From: Phycisphaerales bacterium
Lineage (GTDB): Bacteria > Planctomycetota > Phycisphaerae > Phycisphaerales > SM1A02
Direction of reading: 5' to 3'
Assembly: GCA_029246705.1 (NCBI GenBank)
Contig: JAQWMQ010000039.1
Span: 1-64,000 of the forward strand
DNA: 64,000 bases
The notes beneath the pieces were generated by a model that worked only from the letters and a program-made list of their open reading frames with translations, made no database searches and had not been told where the DNA came from. Position numbers and translations under genes: made by a program. Shown here piece after piece: positions 25,474 to 34,623 of this stretch; position 1 is the stretch's first letter; every line of letters starts with the position of its first letter.

Positions 25474-27123
25474 TCAATGCTCGGGAGCACCGAATTCCAG
25501 ATCAAGATCGCTCTCCGAGATCCCCCGTGGCCCATGCGTGTCATCGGGTTCCTCGGTGGGATCGTCGGCGGGGAGCTCCAGTCGCATGAGGGTCCCGTTG
25601 GGGCCGGTGCTGATGCACTCAAGGGTGCCTCCATGCCGCTCGGCGATCCGCCGGCTGACCACGAGCCCCAGCCCGGTGCCTCGCTGGCCCTTGGTCGTCA
25701 CGAAGGGCTCGAAGAGCCGCTCGCGCACCGTCGGGTCGATGCCCGATCCGGCATCCAGAACGTCGATCCTGACCCGGCTGGACCCACTGTCGTAGCCGAG
25801 GAGCAGGGTGACCGTCGATTGCTTCGGGGAGCTGTCCGCGGCATTGGAGATCAGATTGATCAGGATCTGGAGAATCGAGGCGGTATCGATCGGAATCGGC
25901 GGTACGCCGTCCTCGGGCTCGAACTTGATGTCGATCTGGGACCGACTGGTCAGGGCTTCCAGCATCTCCATTGCCTCGAGAATCACCGGTTCCACGGGCA
26001 TCCGTTCGCGCTCGAGGGCCCGTTGGCGGGCAAAGCCGAGCATGTTCATGGTCAGGGCCTGGATGCGTTCGAGATTTCGGGCGACGATCGGCCATCCTCG
26101 ATCGGCGAGCTCGAGGTCCTTGCGTTCCAGGGCCAGCTGAACTGCGTCAGCACCACCCCTGAGGCCCTGGAGGATGTTCTTGATGCCATGACTGATCGCA
26201 GCGACGGTTTCGCCCATGGCGGCAAGCCGTCCGCGCGTCAGGAGCTCCTGCATCAACTCCCCTCGCTCGGTTGCGAGTCCCGCCTGGGCCGTCAGTGCAT
26301 GGAGGAGCTCGATGTCCTCTTGGCAAGGCATGCTTTCAGGGCTTGCAGTCGAGTAGCTCAGGCAGGCCACGCCACACAGTCGGTCACCCGTGTTCAGTGG
26401 GCTCCCCATCAGCCATCGGGTTTCCCCAGCGTCCTCGCCCAATTGGTGTTCAGTCGCGAGAAGCGTGGAAAAGGGAGGCTCCTGGACGAGCCGGATCAGT
26501 GCCCGGTTGAGCCCGATGGGCCCCAGGTTCGAGTCATCTCGTCGGCGGGCCATGATGGTTGAAGCGTCACTTCCCCCGGAGCTGAAGATCATCAGGACCG
26601 CATGTTCTGCCGCAAAGGCATCAAGCAGCAGGTCCATGAAGGCTTCGAGGTATTGGTTCATCTCCAGATTGGAGACGGCCAGTTCGGTGGCTCGCATGAG
26701 CAGTGCAAGGCGGTCTCGACCATTCAGGCCGGGCTCTTGTTCGGCAGCGGGCGTTTCCAAGGGGCCCTTCCGCCTGATCACCTCAAGCCGTGCTGCCTCC
26801 GGCTCCGTCGCCCTGATGGGGATCGCGTCGGCCGGGGATTCATCGAAGAGAAGTACCGTCGATCCGCAGGCGATCCGGTCGCCGCGTTCGAGGCGAGTCC
26901 TGCTTTCGATCCGGTTTCCGTTGACCAGCGTCCCGTTCTTCGAGTCCAGATCCCTGAGTAGCCATGTACCGCCATCCGGGGTCAGTTCGGCGTGACGTCG
27001 GCTGACTTCATGGTCGGTGATCGGAAGGGCTTCCGTCGAGCGTCCGATCAACTGGGGTTCGTGATCGGGCAGTGCGTAGGTCGCACCTTCATCAGGGCCT
27101 TCGATCACATGCAGGAATCGCAA
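25474..27123 (-). CDS. Histidine kinase with FHA and GAF domains
   Basis: 549 residues, with no membrane segment. The FHA domain at about 1-100 (LIGRSTEALPITDHEVSRRHAEL, SKNGTLVNG) would bind phosphothreonine. A GAF domain covers about 140-290. A dimerisation/His domain follows (GRLAAMGETVAAISHGIKN, His in ISHGIKN) and an ATPase domain with N box LINLISNAADS, DAGSGID, LFEPFVTTKG and GTGLGLVVS, of NtrB type. The start is TTG at 27123, supported by TGGAGG nine bases upstream. No response regulator is adjacent. The FHA input suggests cross-talk with a Ser/Thr kinase such as the one at 9087, which is inference. Confidence 0.9.
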   Translation of the reverse strand: MRFLHVIEGPDEGATYALPDHEPQLIGRSTEALPITDHEVSRRHAELTPDGGTWLLRDLDSKNGTLVNGNRIESRTRLERGDRIACGSTVLLFDESPADAIPIRATEPEAARLEVIRRKGPLETPAAEQEPGLNGRDRLALLMRATELAVSNLEMNQYLEAFMDLLLDAFAAEHAVLMIFSSGGSDASTIMARRRDDSNLGPIGLNRALIRLVQEPPFSTLLATEHQLGEDAGETRWLMGSPLNTGDRLCGVACLSYSTASPESMPCQEDIELLHALTAQAGLATERGELMQELLTRGRLAAMGETVAAISHGIKNILQGLRGGADAVQLALERKDLELADRGWPIVARNLERIQALTMNMLGFARQRALERERMPVEPVILEAMEMLEALTSRSQIDIKFEPEDGVPPIPIDTASILQILINLISNAADSSPKQSTVTLLLGYDSGSSRVRIDVLDAGSGIDPTVRERLFEPFVTTKGQRGTGLGLVVSRRIAERHGGTLECISTGPNGTLMRLELPADDPTEEPDDTHGPRGISESDLDLEFGAPEH

Positions 27124-27205
27124 CGGGCTATGCCTCCAGAGGCTTCCGGCGCACCGGGATGCACCAATGCTAGCAGCGAAGAGCCCCTTTCCGGGTATCC
27201 CCGCT

Positions 27206-27211
27206 TACCAT
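27206..27211 (+). promoter_or_regulatory. Candidate -10 of a leaderless holA transcript
   Basis: TACCAT, then GTGCCC, then the holA ATG at 27218. The six-base spacing and lack of a Shine-Dalgarno match rarA and priA. Confidence 0.5.
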
Positions 27212-27217
27212 GTGCCC

Positions 27218-28279
27218 ATGCCTCGCAAGTCTGCAGCACCCATCAAGCCGCCCGACGCCTCGATGCGAATCGTGATCCTGCATGGACCCGAGATCTTCCT
27301 CCGAGCCGAGTACACCCGAAAACTGGCGGAGAGCCTGCGCGCCGAACACGGGGAGATCGAGCAGTTCGAGTTCGATGGCGGGCAAGCCACCCTTGCCGCG
27401 ATCCTCGATGAACTTCGCAGCTGGGGCCTGATGCAGACCCACAAGCTGGTCATCCTCGACAACGCGGCAGAGTTCATGAAGGGGTCAGGGCATCGACCAG
27501 CCATGGAGCGCTACGCGGAAAGCCCCATGGCGGAGACCACCTTGCTCCTGAGATCACGCGAGTGGCGGCCGGGTAACTTCGACAAGGCGGTGAAGAAGGT
27601 CGGTTCGGTCATCAAGTGCGACGTGCCCCGCGATCACGAGGCCGTCGGCTGGTGCATCGGACGAGCCCGAAAGCACCATGAGGCTGAATTGGATCGGGAT
27701 GCTGCGGATCTGCTCGTGGAGCGGATCGGTCCGATCCTTTCGCGGCTGGACACCGAACTCGCCAAGCTGGCGTCCTCCGCCCAGGCTGATGCGGTTGATG
27801 CTGCTGGTGCCGAGGTTCGCATCTCCAGGAAGACGGTGGTCGAACTCGTCGGATTGGGGCGCGAGGAGCAGGCCTGGCTCATCCAGGACACGGTCCTCAA
27901 CGGCAGTTCCGGTGACGTGATCCGCAAACTGCATGCTCTCTATGAGGTTGGGCGGGCTCCCAGCGTCCTGCTGATGTGGGCCATGCTGGACCTGACCCGA
28001 AAACTGCACGAAGCAGCTCGTAGGTGTGAACGCGGTGAGCCCCGTGCAAGCATTGCCAAGGCCCTCAAACTCTGGGGCCCTTCGGCCAGCGTCGTGCCCG
28101 AGGTCGCCCAACGAGTAGGCGGCCACCGGCTTGGGGCCATGCTCGGGGAATTGCTGGATCAGGACCACCGCAGCAAGACCGGGCGCATGCCTTCTCTCTC
28201 GGATGCCCCAGCCAATCGATCGGCGACCCTGCGGACTCTTGAATGTGCAGCAGTCCGATTGGCCGATAGTCTTCGTTGA
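27218..28279 (+). CDS. holA: DNA polymerase III subunit delta
   Basis: Clamp-loader subunit that opens the sliding clamp. From the ATG at 27218 the product is 353 residues, the usual length. Features are HGPEIFLRAEYTRKL near the N-terminus, LVILDNAAEF, RPGNFDKAVKKVG, the ELAKLASSAQ helix and the C-terminal collar region with RKLHALYEVG. An upstream in-frame start at 27167 would add 17 residues and overlaps the promoter region. It is divergent from the FHA kinase. Identification rests on the overall pattern, since delta subunits are poorly conserved. Confidence 0.88.
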   Translation: MPRKSAAPIKPPDASMRIVILHGPEIFLRAEYTRKLAESLRAEHGEIEQFEFDGGQATLAAILDELRSWGLMQTHKLVILDNAAEFMKGSGHRPAMERYAESPMAETTLLLRSREWRPGNFDKAVKKVGSVIKCDVPRDHEAVGWCIGRARKHHEAELDRDAADLLVERIGPILSRLDTELAKLASSAQADAVDAAGAEVRISRKTVVELVGLGREEQAWLIQDTVLNGSSGDVIRKLHALYEVGRAPSVLLMWAMLDLTRKLHEAARRCERGEPRASIAKALKLWGPSASVVPEVAQRVGGHRLGAMLGELLDQDHRSKTGRMPSLSDAPANRSATLRTLECAAVRLADSLR

Positions 28280-28359
28280 GGCGAAAGATCCCCCATGTAT
28301 GGGGACTTGTCGCCAGTACGGCGGGCCAGGATGGCCCCAAGGTCGCAGGAGCGCGCCGC

Positions 28360-29661
28360 ATGCCTCACCAGGATGCCAGGATTTCAATCAACTTCGGATC
28401 ATTCGCCACGCTGCTGTTCGCAGGGGTGGTTCTGTCGGTTTTTCCGGCGTGCAAGCCTCCCAGGGCGGTTTCCTACCAGCCCGCTGGTGGGCAGGTCGCG
28501 TCTGAAAGATCGCTCAAGGCTACCGAGCCCTTGAAAGCACCTGGTTTCGAGACCACTCGAGAGACCACGACGACTGCTGACCTGGACCAGGGCAGCGAAA
28601 CCGTGGACCAGATCAACGCCTTCCTCCTCAATGCACAGCAGGACCTCCTGACCCATCGGGCTCAGTCCAATGCCAACGCAGATCTGCCATCCACGGGTGA
28701 ACCCATACCAGCCATGCGGATCGCCGGGCCGTCCACCAAACCTTTGTCAGGTCAGGACCTTGCCGAGCCTGCATCGGAGCATGACGTTCCCGCCATTTCT
28801 CCCGACGCGACTGGCCCAGTTGAATTGGTCGAGCTGGTCGAGCTTTCCGCCCCTGGCGATGCGTCCGCGGTCGATACCGATCCCTCGGTTGCCAAGGCTG
28901 AAGGCATGCCGGCGGATCCCATCAGCCCCTGGATCAAGTCGTTGCTGGCTTCGGCCTCCGAAAGTGACGCACCGCTGAAGCAGCATCTGACCCTGGCAAT
29001 CGTCCTGGGCATGACCAGGCCTGATCAACCCTTTGAACCTGAAGGGCTCGCCGAGCTCACCGACCAGGAGCAGGATCTGGTCGGCATCGTCCACGAGCAG
29101 TTCCAAGCACTGGGACGGGAGCTCGAAGCAGGTGGTGACACCACGGACGTACTCGCGTCACTGGGCGCCTTGATCGGCCAGGTGAAGGCCGAGCAGCCGT
29201 TCAAGATCAGCCGTCTGTCACTCTGCACGGGTGTCAAGGACTTCGGCGTGGTCGATGTCGTCGAACCGCCGATCTTCGCCCCACGGGAGCGTGGTGGCTT
29301 CATCTGGTACCTGGAACTCGATGGCGTCCAGCCTCGACACGACGAGCAAGCCGGCACCTGGTACTACGAGTTCGACCTGCGGTTGGAGATGCTGACTCGT
29401 GACAGCGGTATCCCCGTCATCGCTCCCATCGAGGGAACGGTGCGACACACGGCATCCTCGGAAGTCAGCGATTTCTACCTCAGAGACCTCTTCGACATTC
29501 CCTCCGACCTGCAATTCGACTGGTACACCACGAAGCTCACCGTGATCGAACGATCCTCCGGCAGCCAGGCCCAGCGCAGCGCAGACCTGTTGTGGGTGCC
29601 CAATCTGGCTGCGGGTGATGCGCATCTGAAGCAGCACACCGCCGCTGCCTCGGTCGAGTGA
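28360..29661 (+). CDS. Putative lipoprotein of unknown function
   Basis: 433 residues from the ATG at 28360, which has AGGAG nine bases upstream. The longer frame from a TTG at 28276 overlaps holA and is less likely. The signal segment FATLLFAGVVLSVFPAC ends in a cysteine suited to lipid attachment, though the lipobox is imperfect. The middle (about 40-190) is acidic and low in complexity. The C-terminal half has ordered beta-type sequence (GGFIWYLELDGVQPRHDEQ, then WYYEFDLRLEML). No domain is recognised. It lies between holA and pyrB and has no evident link to either. Confidence 0.7.
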   Translation: MPHQDARISINFGSFATLLFAGVVLSVFPACKPPRAVSYQPAGGQVASERSLKATEPLKAPGFETTRETTTTADLDQGSETVDQINAFLLNAQQDLLTHRAQSNANADLPSTGEPIPAMRIAGPSTKPLSGQDLAEPASEHDVPAISPDATGPVELVELVELSAPGDASAVDTDPSVAKAEGMPADPISPWIKSLLASASESDAPLKQHLTLAIVLGMTRPDQPFEPEGLAELTDQEQDLVGIVHEQFQALGRELEAGGDTTDVLASLGALIGQVKAEQPFKISRLSLCTGVKDFGVVDVVEPPIFAPRERGGFIWYLELDGVQPRHDEQAGTWYYEFDLRLEMLTRDSGIPVIAPIEGTVRHTASSEVSDFYLRDLFDIPSDLQFDWYTTKLTVIERSSGSQAQRSADLLWVPNLAAGDAHLKQHTAAASVE

Positions 29662-29690
29662 ACCACAGCCCCTTCCGGCCTGTCGGCTGG

Positions 29691-29696
29691 TAGCAT
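29691..29696 (+). promoter_or_regulatory. Candidate -10 of a leaderless pyrB transcript
   Basis: TAGCAT followed by seven bases and the pyrB ATG at 29704. There is no Shine-Dalgarno in between. Confidence 0.45.
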
Positions 29697-29703
29697 TCCC
29701 TTC

Positions 29704-30627
29704 ATGGACAGCCTTGATGCACGAGACCTCCTCGGACTCGAGGGAATGGCTGCGGCTGAGATTCAGGCGATTCTCGACCGCGCCCGATCCCTGAAGACCA
29801 GCTGCCGTGGTGATGAACTCAACGGTCGGGTGGTTGCGAACATCTTCTTCGAGAATTCGACCCGAACCCGCTGCTCCTTCGAAGTCGCGGCGGTCCAGCT
29901 TGGTGCCCATCCGCTGAACCTCAGTGCCACCGGCTCCAGTGCCGCCAAGGGCGAATCCCTGGTGGACACGGCCAACAACATCGAAGCCATGGGCGTTGAC
30001 GCACTGGTGGTCCGGACGGGTGCCAGTGGGGGTGCGGCTCTCGTGGCCAAGGCCTCGGGCATACCGGTGATCAACGCAGGTGACGGTCGTCATGAACACC
30101 CGACCCAGGCACTCCTGGATCTCTTCGTCCTCCAGGAACGTCTCGGCTCCCTCGAGGGCAGGCGGGTTGCCATCGTCGGGGACATCCTCAACTCCAGGGT
30201 TGCCCGCTCGAACCTGCATGGCCTCCTGGCCATGGGTGCCAGCGTGGTTCTGGTGGGGCCTCCGACGCTTCTGGACAGCTCCTTCGAATCGATCCACCCG
30301 ACTGGCGGCAACGCAACGGTTGAGGTCTCGCACGATCTCGATGGCGTCCTGGAGGGTGTGGATGCGGTGATGATGCTTCGGATTCAGCGTGAAAGGGCCT
30401 CAGGAGGCGCCATCAGCTCGGATTATCGGCGCTTGTACGGGCTTACGGCACAGCGCGCGCGCCGCATGCGTCCCGAACAGCTCATCCTCCATCCAGGCCC
30501 GGTGAACCGTGGTGTGGAGATGGATGCCTCGGTTTTGGATGACCTGGACAAAAATGCCGTTCTCGAGCAGGTAACCGCTGGTGTTTTGGTCCGAAAGGCC
30601 GTTCTGATGCGTGCCATTCCTGTCTGA
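29704..30627 (+). CDS. pyrB: Aspartate carbamoyltransferase catalytic subunit
   Basis: Forms N-carbamoyl-aspartate, the first committed step of pyrimidine synthesis. The 307-residue product has FENSTRTRCSFE (carbamoyl-phosphate loop), GSSAAKGESLVDT (the lysine loop), HEHPTQALLDLF and HPGPVNRGVEM. All are normal. No regulatory pyrI or pyrC is adjacent. carA, which supplies carbamoyl phosphate, is in the window at 55235 but unlinked. Confidence 0.96.
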   Translation: MDSLDARDLLGLEGMAAAEIQAILDRARSLKTSCRGDELNGRVVANIFFENSTRTRCSFEVAAVQLGAHPLNLSATGSSAAKGESLVDTANNIEAMGVDALVVRTGASGGAALVAKASGIPVINAGDGRHEHPTQALLDLFVLQERLGSLEGRRVAIVGDILNSRVARSNLHGLLAMGASVVLVGPPTLLDSSFESIHPTGGNATVEVSHDLDGVLEGVDAVMMLRIQRERASGGAISSDYRRLYGLTAQRARRMRPEQLILHPGPVNRGVEMDASVLDDLDKNAVLEQVTAGVLVRKAVLMRAIPV

Positions 30628-30843
30628 ACCGTCAAAAACTCGATTTTCCGTCCGAGAATGCGGGCTTTCTTCAATTCAGCAGTGCTTCTATGCCGATTCT
30701 CCGCACTCGGGGCGGGTGTTTTCTGCGCTGAAGAACCCTCCCATCGAGGCTCCGGGCTGATGTAGTCCTGCACCGGAGTTGTTGACTTTGATTCAGCGCG
30801 ATCTTCCTGCCTGTTCAAGTCAGGCACGAGCTTGGAGTAGACC

Positions 30844-32400
30844 GTGATCATTCGGAACCAGCCACAGCTTCGTCATCTGCTTGACCGTCTGTACTGTTGC
30901 ATGGGGCTGATCGGTGTTCTCTTGTTCAGTGTCGGCTGTGAGGTCGACAACTACATGGACCCGAGCAAGACCGGATACTTCGAATTCGCACCAACAACCA
31001 TTCCAGTTCTGGAACGGCTTGACGTGGTTGAAGTCGAGGAGCTTCCCTTCGGTGAGATCACTGAGCCCAATGCCGAGGATCTGATCCCGAGCAGCCTGCA
31101 ATATCGACTGGCCCCCGGTGACGTCGTGAAGGCTGAGATCTACGAACTTGTTGCCGCCGGCCAGATGGATATCTCCATTCGCGTCGTCGACCAGGCGGGA
31201 CAGATTCGCTTGCCAACCCTTGGAAACCTGCCTGCTGCAGGCCTGAGCCTCGAGGAACTCCAAAAGGAGATCGAAGATCGCCTGCGCGGGCTGATCACGG
31301 ATCCTTTGGTGACCGTTGCGCTCGAATCAGGCCGTAGTTTCCAATTCACCATCTATGGTGCCGTTGAAGGTACGGGGATGTATTCCCTGGACCGACCCGA
31401 CTTCCGAGTGATGAACGCCCTGGCCCTGGCTGGAGGCACGATCCCGTCGACCCAGTATGTCTATGTGATCAGGGAGCTTGCACTCAACGAAATGGTGAAG
31501 CCGGATTTCAATCGAAATCGACCCGACGACGATGCCTCGTCAACCTCCGAGACGAAGCCCAAGAGCGACGATGAAATCGAAGCGCTCATCAAGCAACTTG
31601 AATCAAACGAAGGTTCCACCGACAGCAGCAGCGTCTCGCCGGGCGTGGTTGCCGGGCAGGACCCGCCCGTGGTCGACCTGGATGACGTCGAATCCGACCC
31701 ACGGGCTCCAACCACGACCAGTGCCAGCAAGCCCGCTGCATCAGAAGAGCCAAGTCAGGCCACCCCTGAACGATCCGCGATTTCCGGAAAGGGATTCCGC
31801 TACGACGATGAAAAGCGGGTCTGGGTCCCTGTCGGTGGCGGTCAACAGGAAGAGGAAATGCTGCTGCCCATCGCCGGAACCGATGGCAAGAGCCCCTCAT
31901 ACGCCACCAGGATCATTCAAATCGATTACCAGCGCCTGGCACGTGGTGACAGCAACCTCAATGTGGTCATTCGCCCTGCAGACCGCATCTACGTAGCGCC
32001 TCCTCTTACCGGGGTGGTCTACGTCGATGGTGAAATCGCCCGTCCCGGCGTCTACGCACTGCCGACCAGCGGTAAGTTGACGTTGAGCCGGCTCATCTCG
32101 GCCGCTGGCGGCCTGGGCCCGATCGCCATCCCGGAACGTGTCGACATGGTTCGCGTCGTCGCTTCTGACCGTGAAGCGGCCGTTCGCGTGAACCTTTCCG
32201 CGATTAGAAACCGTGCTGAGCCAGACATTTACATGCAGCCTGATGACCACGTCATCATCGGCACCAACTTCTGGGCTCAGCCCCTTGCGGTTGTAAGAAA
32301 TGGCTTCCGTGCCAGTTATGGTTTCGGATTCCTGCTCGATCGAAACTTCGGTAACGACGTCTTCGGGGCACCCCCGGTCAATTATGTCGGTCCGAACTAA
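30844..32400 (+). CDS. Wza-like polysaccharide export lipoprotein with disordered insert
   Basis: 518 residues, GTG start with GGAG seven bases upstream. The signal ends LLFSVGC (Cys32 lipidated). A poly-export domain is at about 85-165 (YRLAPGDVVKAEIYE, QIRLPTLGNLPAAGLSLEE). A SLBB-type segment lies at about 165-212 (FTIYGAVEGTGMYSL). A long insert at about 220-345 is rich in Ser, Asp, Glu, Thr and Pro. A second SLBB-type domain follows at about 375-465 (VVYVDGEIARPGVYALP). Such proteins form the outer-membrane channel for capsule or exopolysaccharide. It is the first gene of the polysaccharide locus. The insert is unusual for the family. Confidence 0.9.
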   Translation: MIIRNQPQLRHLLDRLYCCMGLIGVLLFSVGCEVDNYMDPSKTGYFEFAPTTIPVLERLDVVEVEELPFGEITEPNAEDLIPSSLQYRLAPGDVVKAEIYELVAAGQMDISIRVVDQAGQIRLPTLGNLPAAGLSLEELQKEIEDRLRGLITDPLVTVALESGRSFQFTIYGAVEGTGMYSLDRPDFRVMNALALAGGTIPSTQYVYVIRELALNEMVKPDFNRNRPDDDASSTSETKPKSDDEIEALIKQLESNEGSTDSSSVSPGVVAGQDPPVVDLDDVESDPRAPTTTSASKPAASEEPSQATPERSAISGKGFRYDDEKRVWVPVGGGQQEEEMLLPIAGTDGKSPSYATRIIQIDYQRLARGDSNLNVVIRPADRIYVAPPLTGVVYVDGEIARPGVYALPTSGKLTLSRLISAAGGLGPIAIPERVDMVRVVASDREAAVRVNLSAIRNRAEPDIYMQPDDHVIIGTNFWAQPLAVVRNGFRASYGFGFLLDRNFGNDVFGAPPVNYVGPN

Positions 32401-32436
32401 ATCCAGATGGTTCTTCGCCCATCCCGCACCCACGTC

Positions 32437-32493
32437 TGAGACCCGCTTAGCTGTTTTCGGGCTAAGATGAAGCACCTTCTTGAAGGGGTCTCA
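32437..32493 (+). other. Nested stem-loops after the export gene
   Basis: Outer arms TGAGACCC (32437-32444) and GGGTCTCA (32486-32493) enclose a hairpin CTTAGC/GCTAAG (32446-32451 with 32461-32466). A short CTTC/GAAG hairpin next to the right arm completes a possible three-way junction. No T-tract follows. It may be the 3' end of the export transcript or part of the exosortase leader. Confidence 0.45.
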
Positions 32494-32539
32494 ACACCAA
32501 CGTGTCCTCTTCACGGCTCAGTATGAGCATTCCGGGACG

Positions 32540-32577
32540 TTGTCGAAAAGTCGGGAGGAAACCCGCACATTCGACGA
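32540..32577 (+). other. Two-part hairpin with GGA in the loop
   Basis: TTGTCGAA (32540-32547) pairs with TTCGACGA (32570-32577). After a 4x4 internal loop, CGGG (32552-32555) pairs with CCCG (32562-32565), exposing the loop AGGAAA. A GGA in a hairpin loop is the CsrA/RsmA recognition feature. A second one, GGACA-GGA-TGTCC, is at 32683-32695, 29 bases before the exosortase ATG. The 324-base gap (32401-32724) otherwise holds no supported gene. Confidence 0.4.
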
Positions 32578-32724
32578 TCCCCATGATTCCACGGTGCGTA
32601 GTCACCTCGGGTCGTGAGAGATCCCATGCTGAGAGAACGTCGTCCTGGAGCCTTCCTCGAGGCCTTGGATCGATAACCAACAGGACAGGATGTCCAAGAG
32701 CCTTGGGGGACTCTGTTTGTCTTG

Positions 32725-34620
32725 ATGGACAAGCAGTCTGATCGAGTCGATGAGAAGATTATGACATCGCTAGCTGGCCAGAGTGGATCTTCGAAAGTCG
32801 GGGGGGCAACCCCTCGAAACTGCCGCATTCTGACTCCGTGGGCTCTCGTCATCTCATCGCTGGTGATCCTCGGATCACTCGGGATCGCCTTCCCAGACTT
32901 CTTCCGCATTCAGATCTACATCGCCACCTACCAGCCTTCCGACTGGGGGCACATCTTCGTGGTTCCCCTGATCGCATGCTGGTTCGTCTGGCTGCGTCGC
33001 GATGAACTCCTGGCTCATTCACTTCGCCCGAGTTGGAGCGGCATAGCGATTGTCGTGCTGGGCATCATCATCTACATGGTGGCGATGATGGGTCCGAAGC
33101 ATCTGATCCACCATCTCTCCCGCTCCCTTGGCGTCTTCGTGGTCAGCTTCGGACTGGTGATCCTGTTCCTCGGCTGGCAGAGTCTTCGGGTGGTGGGGTT
33201 CCCCTTCATCTACCTCTTCGTGTTCGGTATCGTGATCTCCGATCGAATCATGACGCCGATCACCTATGAATTGCAGGACATATCGGCCAAGGGCGCCTGG
33301 TTGGTTCTCTACCTGGCGGGGTATGACACCGATCTCTCCGGAAACACGCTCACCCTCTTCGAGAACGGCAAGGCCTATCCGTTGAACGTCGCGGAAGCCT
33401 GTTCCGGCATGCGCATGTTGGTCGCCTTCCTCGCGCTGGGCACCGCGATGGCCTACGTCGGACTCTCCCGGCCCTGGCAGCGGACCCTGCTCATCCTGCT
33501 GGGCGTGCCGGTGGCGATCTTCGTGAACGTCCTCCGAGTCGTGACCCTCGGGCTACTTTCGAAGTATGACTCGAACTTCGCTGCGGGTGATTTTCACACC
33601 TTCATCGGACTCGTCTGGCTGTTCCCGGCATTCATCGTGTTCATCATCCTGATGTGGATGGTTCGCAAGCTCGTGGTTGAACCGCCTCTTGCGGTGGAGC
33701 CAGCCGATCCGGACAACCCACCGATGCTGCGTTTCGATCGACCGGTGATACCGAAGGTCTGCGTCGTGGTCGGGATCTTCCTGGCCAGCGCCGTCACCAT
33801 GCGCTACATGATGGTCGCCATGAACGGCTTCCTCGCCAAGAAGGAAGTCGCCTTGCGCGCATCGCTTGACACCATCCCCTCGACCCTCGGGACGTGGAGC
33901 CAGGTCGGCGAGGAGCGTGAATACGACGCAGCCGTGATCGAATCACTCGGGACCACTCAGTTCATCGATCGAATCTACGCACCGAATGGTTCGATGGACA
34001 ACGGCTACCTCATGTTGCACGTCGCCTATTACTCCGGAACCATCGACGAGGTCCCGCACATCCCCGAGAGATGCTGGGATGCCGCCGGGCTCAGTCAAAT
34101 GGGTGATTCGAAGCGCCTTCCTCTTCTGCTCGACGAGTCGGAGTGGGTCGAATCCGAAACAGAGAACCGGGGCTCGGGTGATCTCTACAAGACCACCGTC
34201 GTCATTCACCCCGTCACCGGTGTCGAACAGGTCATCAAGCTGCCCGTTGGTGAATTGGAGCTGATGTCCAGCACCTTCTCCACCAACCAGGATGCGGAGA
34301 TCCGCCGGGTCGGCGGCTACATGTTCATCGCGAATGGCAGGAGTTGTGCCAGCTCGTTCGGTGTTCGTGCACTGGCCTTCGACTGGACCGAGGAATATGC
34401 CTACTACTGCAAGGTCCAGATTTCCGCGGTCTACAAGGTGTCCGTCGATGGCGATGGATTCATCGACAAGTACCAGAGCGATTCATCGGACCTGATCACC
34501 AATCTCCTGCCTCACCTCATGCGATGTCTTCCCGACTGGGGTGAGATCGAATCCAGCGGTACCAACGGTGCGACAGAACGTGTCGTCTCAAACCAGAACA
34601 CACTTCTCCAAGAGAGCTAG
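32725..34620 (+). CDS. Exosortase fused to EpsI-like C-terminal domain
   Basis: 631 residues from the ATG at 32725 (the ATG at 32761, after GAGAAG, is an alternative start). The N-terminal half has eight or more transmembrane helices and the exosortase active site: Cys226 (NVAEACSGMR), Arg271 (NVLRVV) and His291 (GDFHTFIG). A soluble C-terminal region (about 345-600) resembles EpsI (YYSGTIDEVPHIPERCW), encoded separately in many exosortase systems. Exosortases cut C-terminal sorting signals such as PEP-CTERM and attach the proteins to polysaccharide or lipid. The polysaccharide context fits. No cargo with such a signal is visible in this window. Confidence 0.92.
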   Translation: MDKQSDRVDEKIMTSLAGQSGSSKVGGATPRNCRILTPWALVISSLVILGSLGIAFPDFFRIQIYIATYQPSDWGHIFVVPLIACWFVWLRRDELLAHSLRPSWSGIAIVVLGIIIYMVAMMGPKHLIHHLSRSLGVFVVSFGLVILFLGWQSLRVVGFPFIYLFVFGIVISDRIMTPITYELQDISAKGAWLVLYLAGYDTDLSGNTLTLFENGKAYPLNVAEACSGMRMLVAFLALGTAMAYVGLSRPWQRTLLILLGVPVAIFVNVLRVVTLGLLSKYDSNFAAGDFHTFIGLVWLFPAFIVFIILMWMVRKLVVEPPLAVEPADPDNPPMLRFDRPVIPKVCVVVGIFLASAVTMRYMMVAMNGFLAKKEVALRASLDTIPSTLGTWSQVGEEREYDAAVIESLGTTQFIDRIYAPNGSMDNGYLMLHVAYYSGTIDEVPHIPERCWDAAGLSQMGDSKRLPLLLDESEWVESETENRGSGDLYKTTVVIHPVTGVEQVIKLPVGELELMSSTFSTNQDAEIRRVGGYMFIANGRSCASSFGVRALAFDWTEEYAYYCKVQISAVYKVSVDGDGFIDKYQSDSSDLITNLLPHLMRCLPDWGEIESSGTNGATERVVSNQNTLLQES

Positions 34621-34623
34621 ACG

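Noticed and set aside
32401-32724. Cyclic-di-GMP riboswitch ahead of the exosortase gene
   Set aside because: The stems present do not match the GEMM-I or GEMM-II consensus arrangement or their conserved loops.
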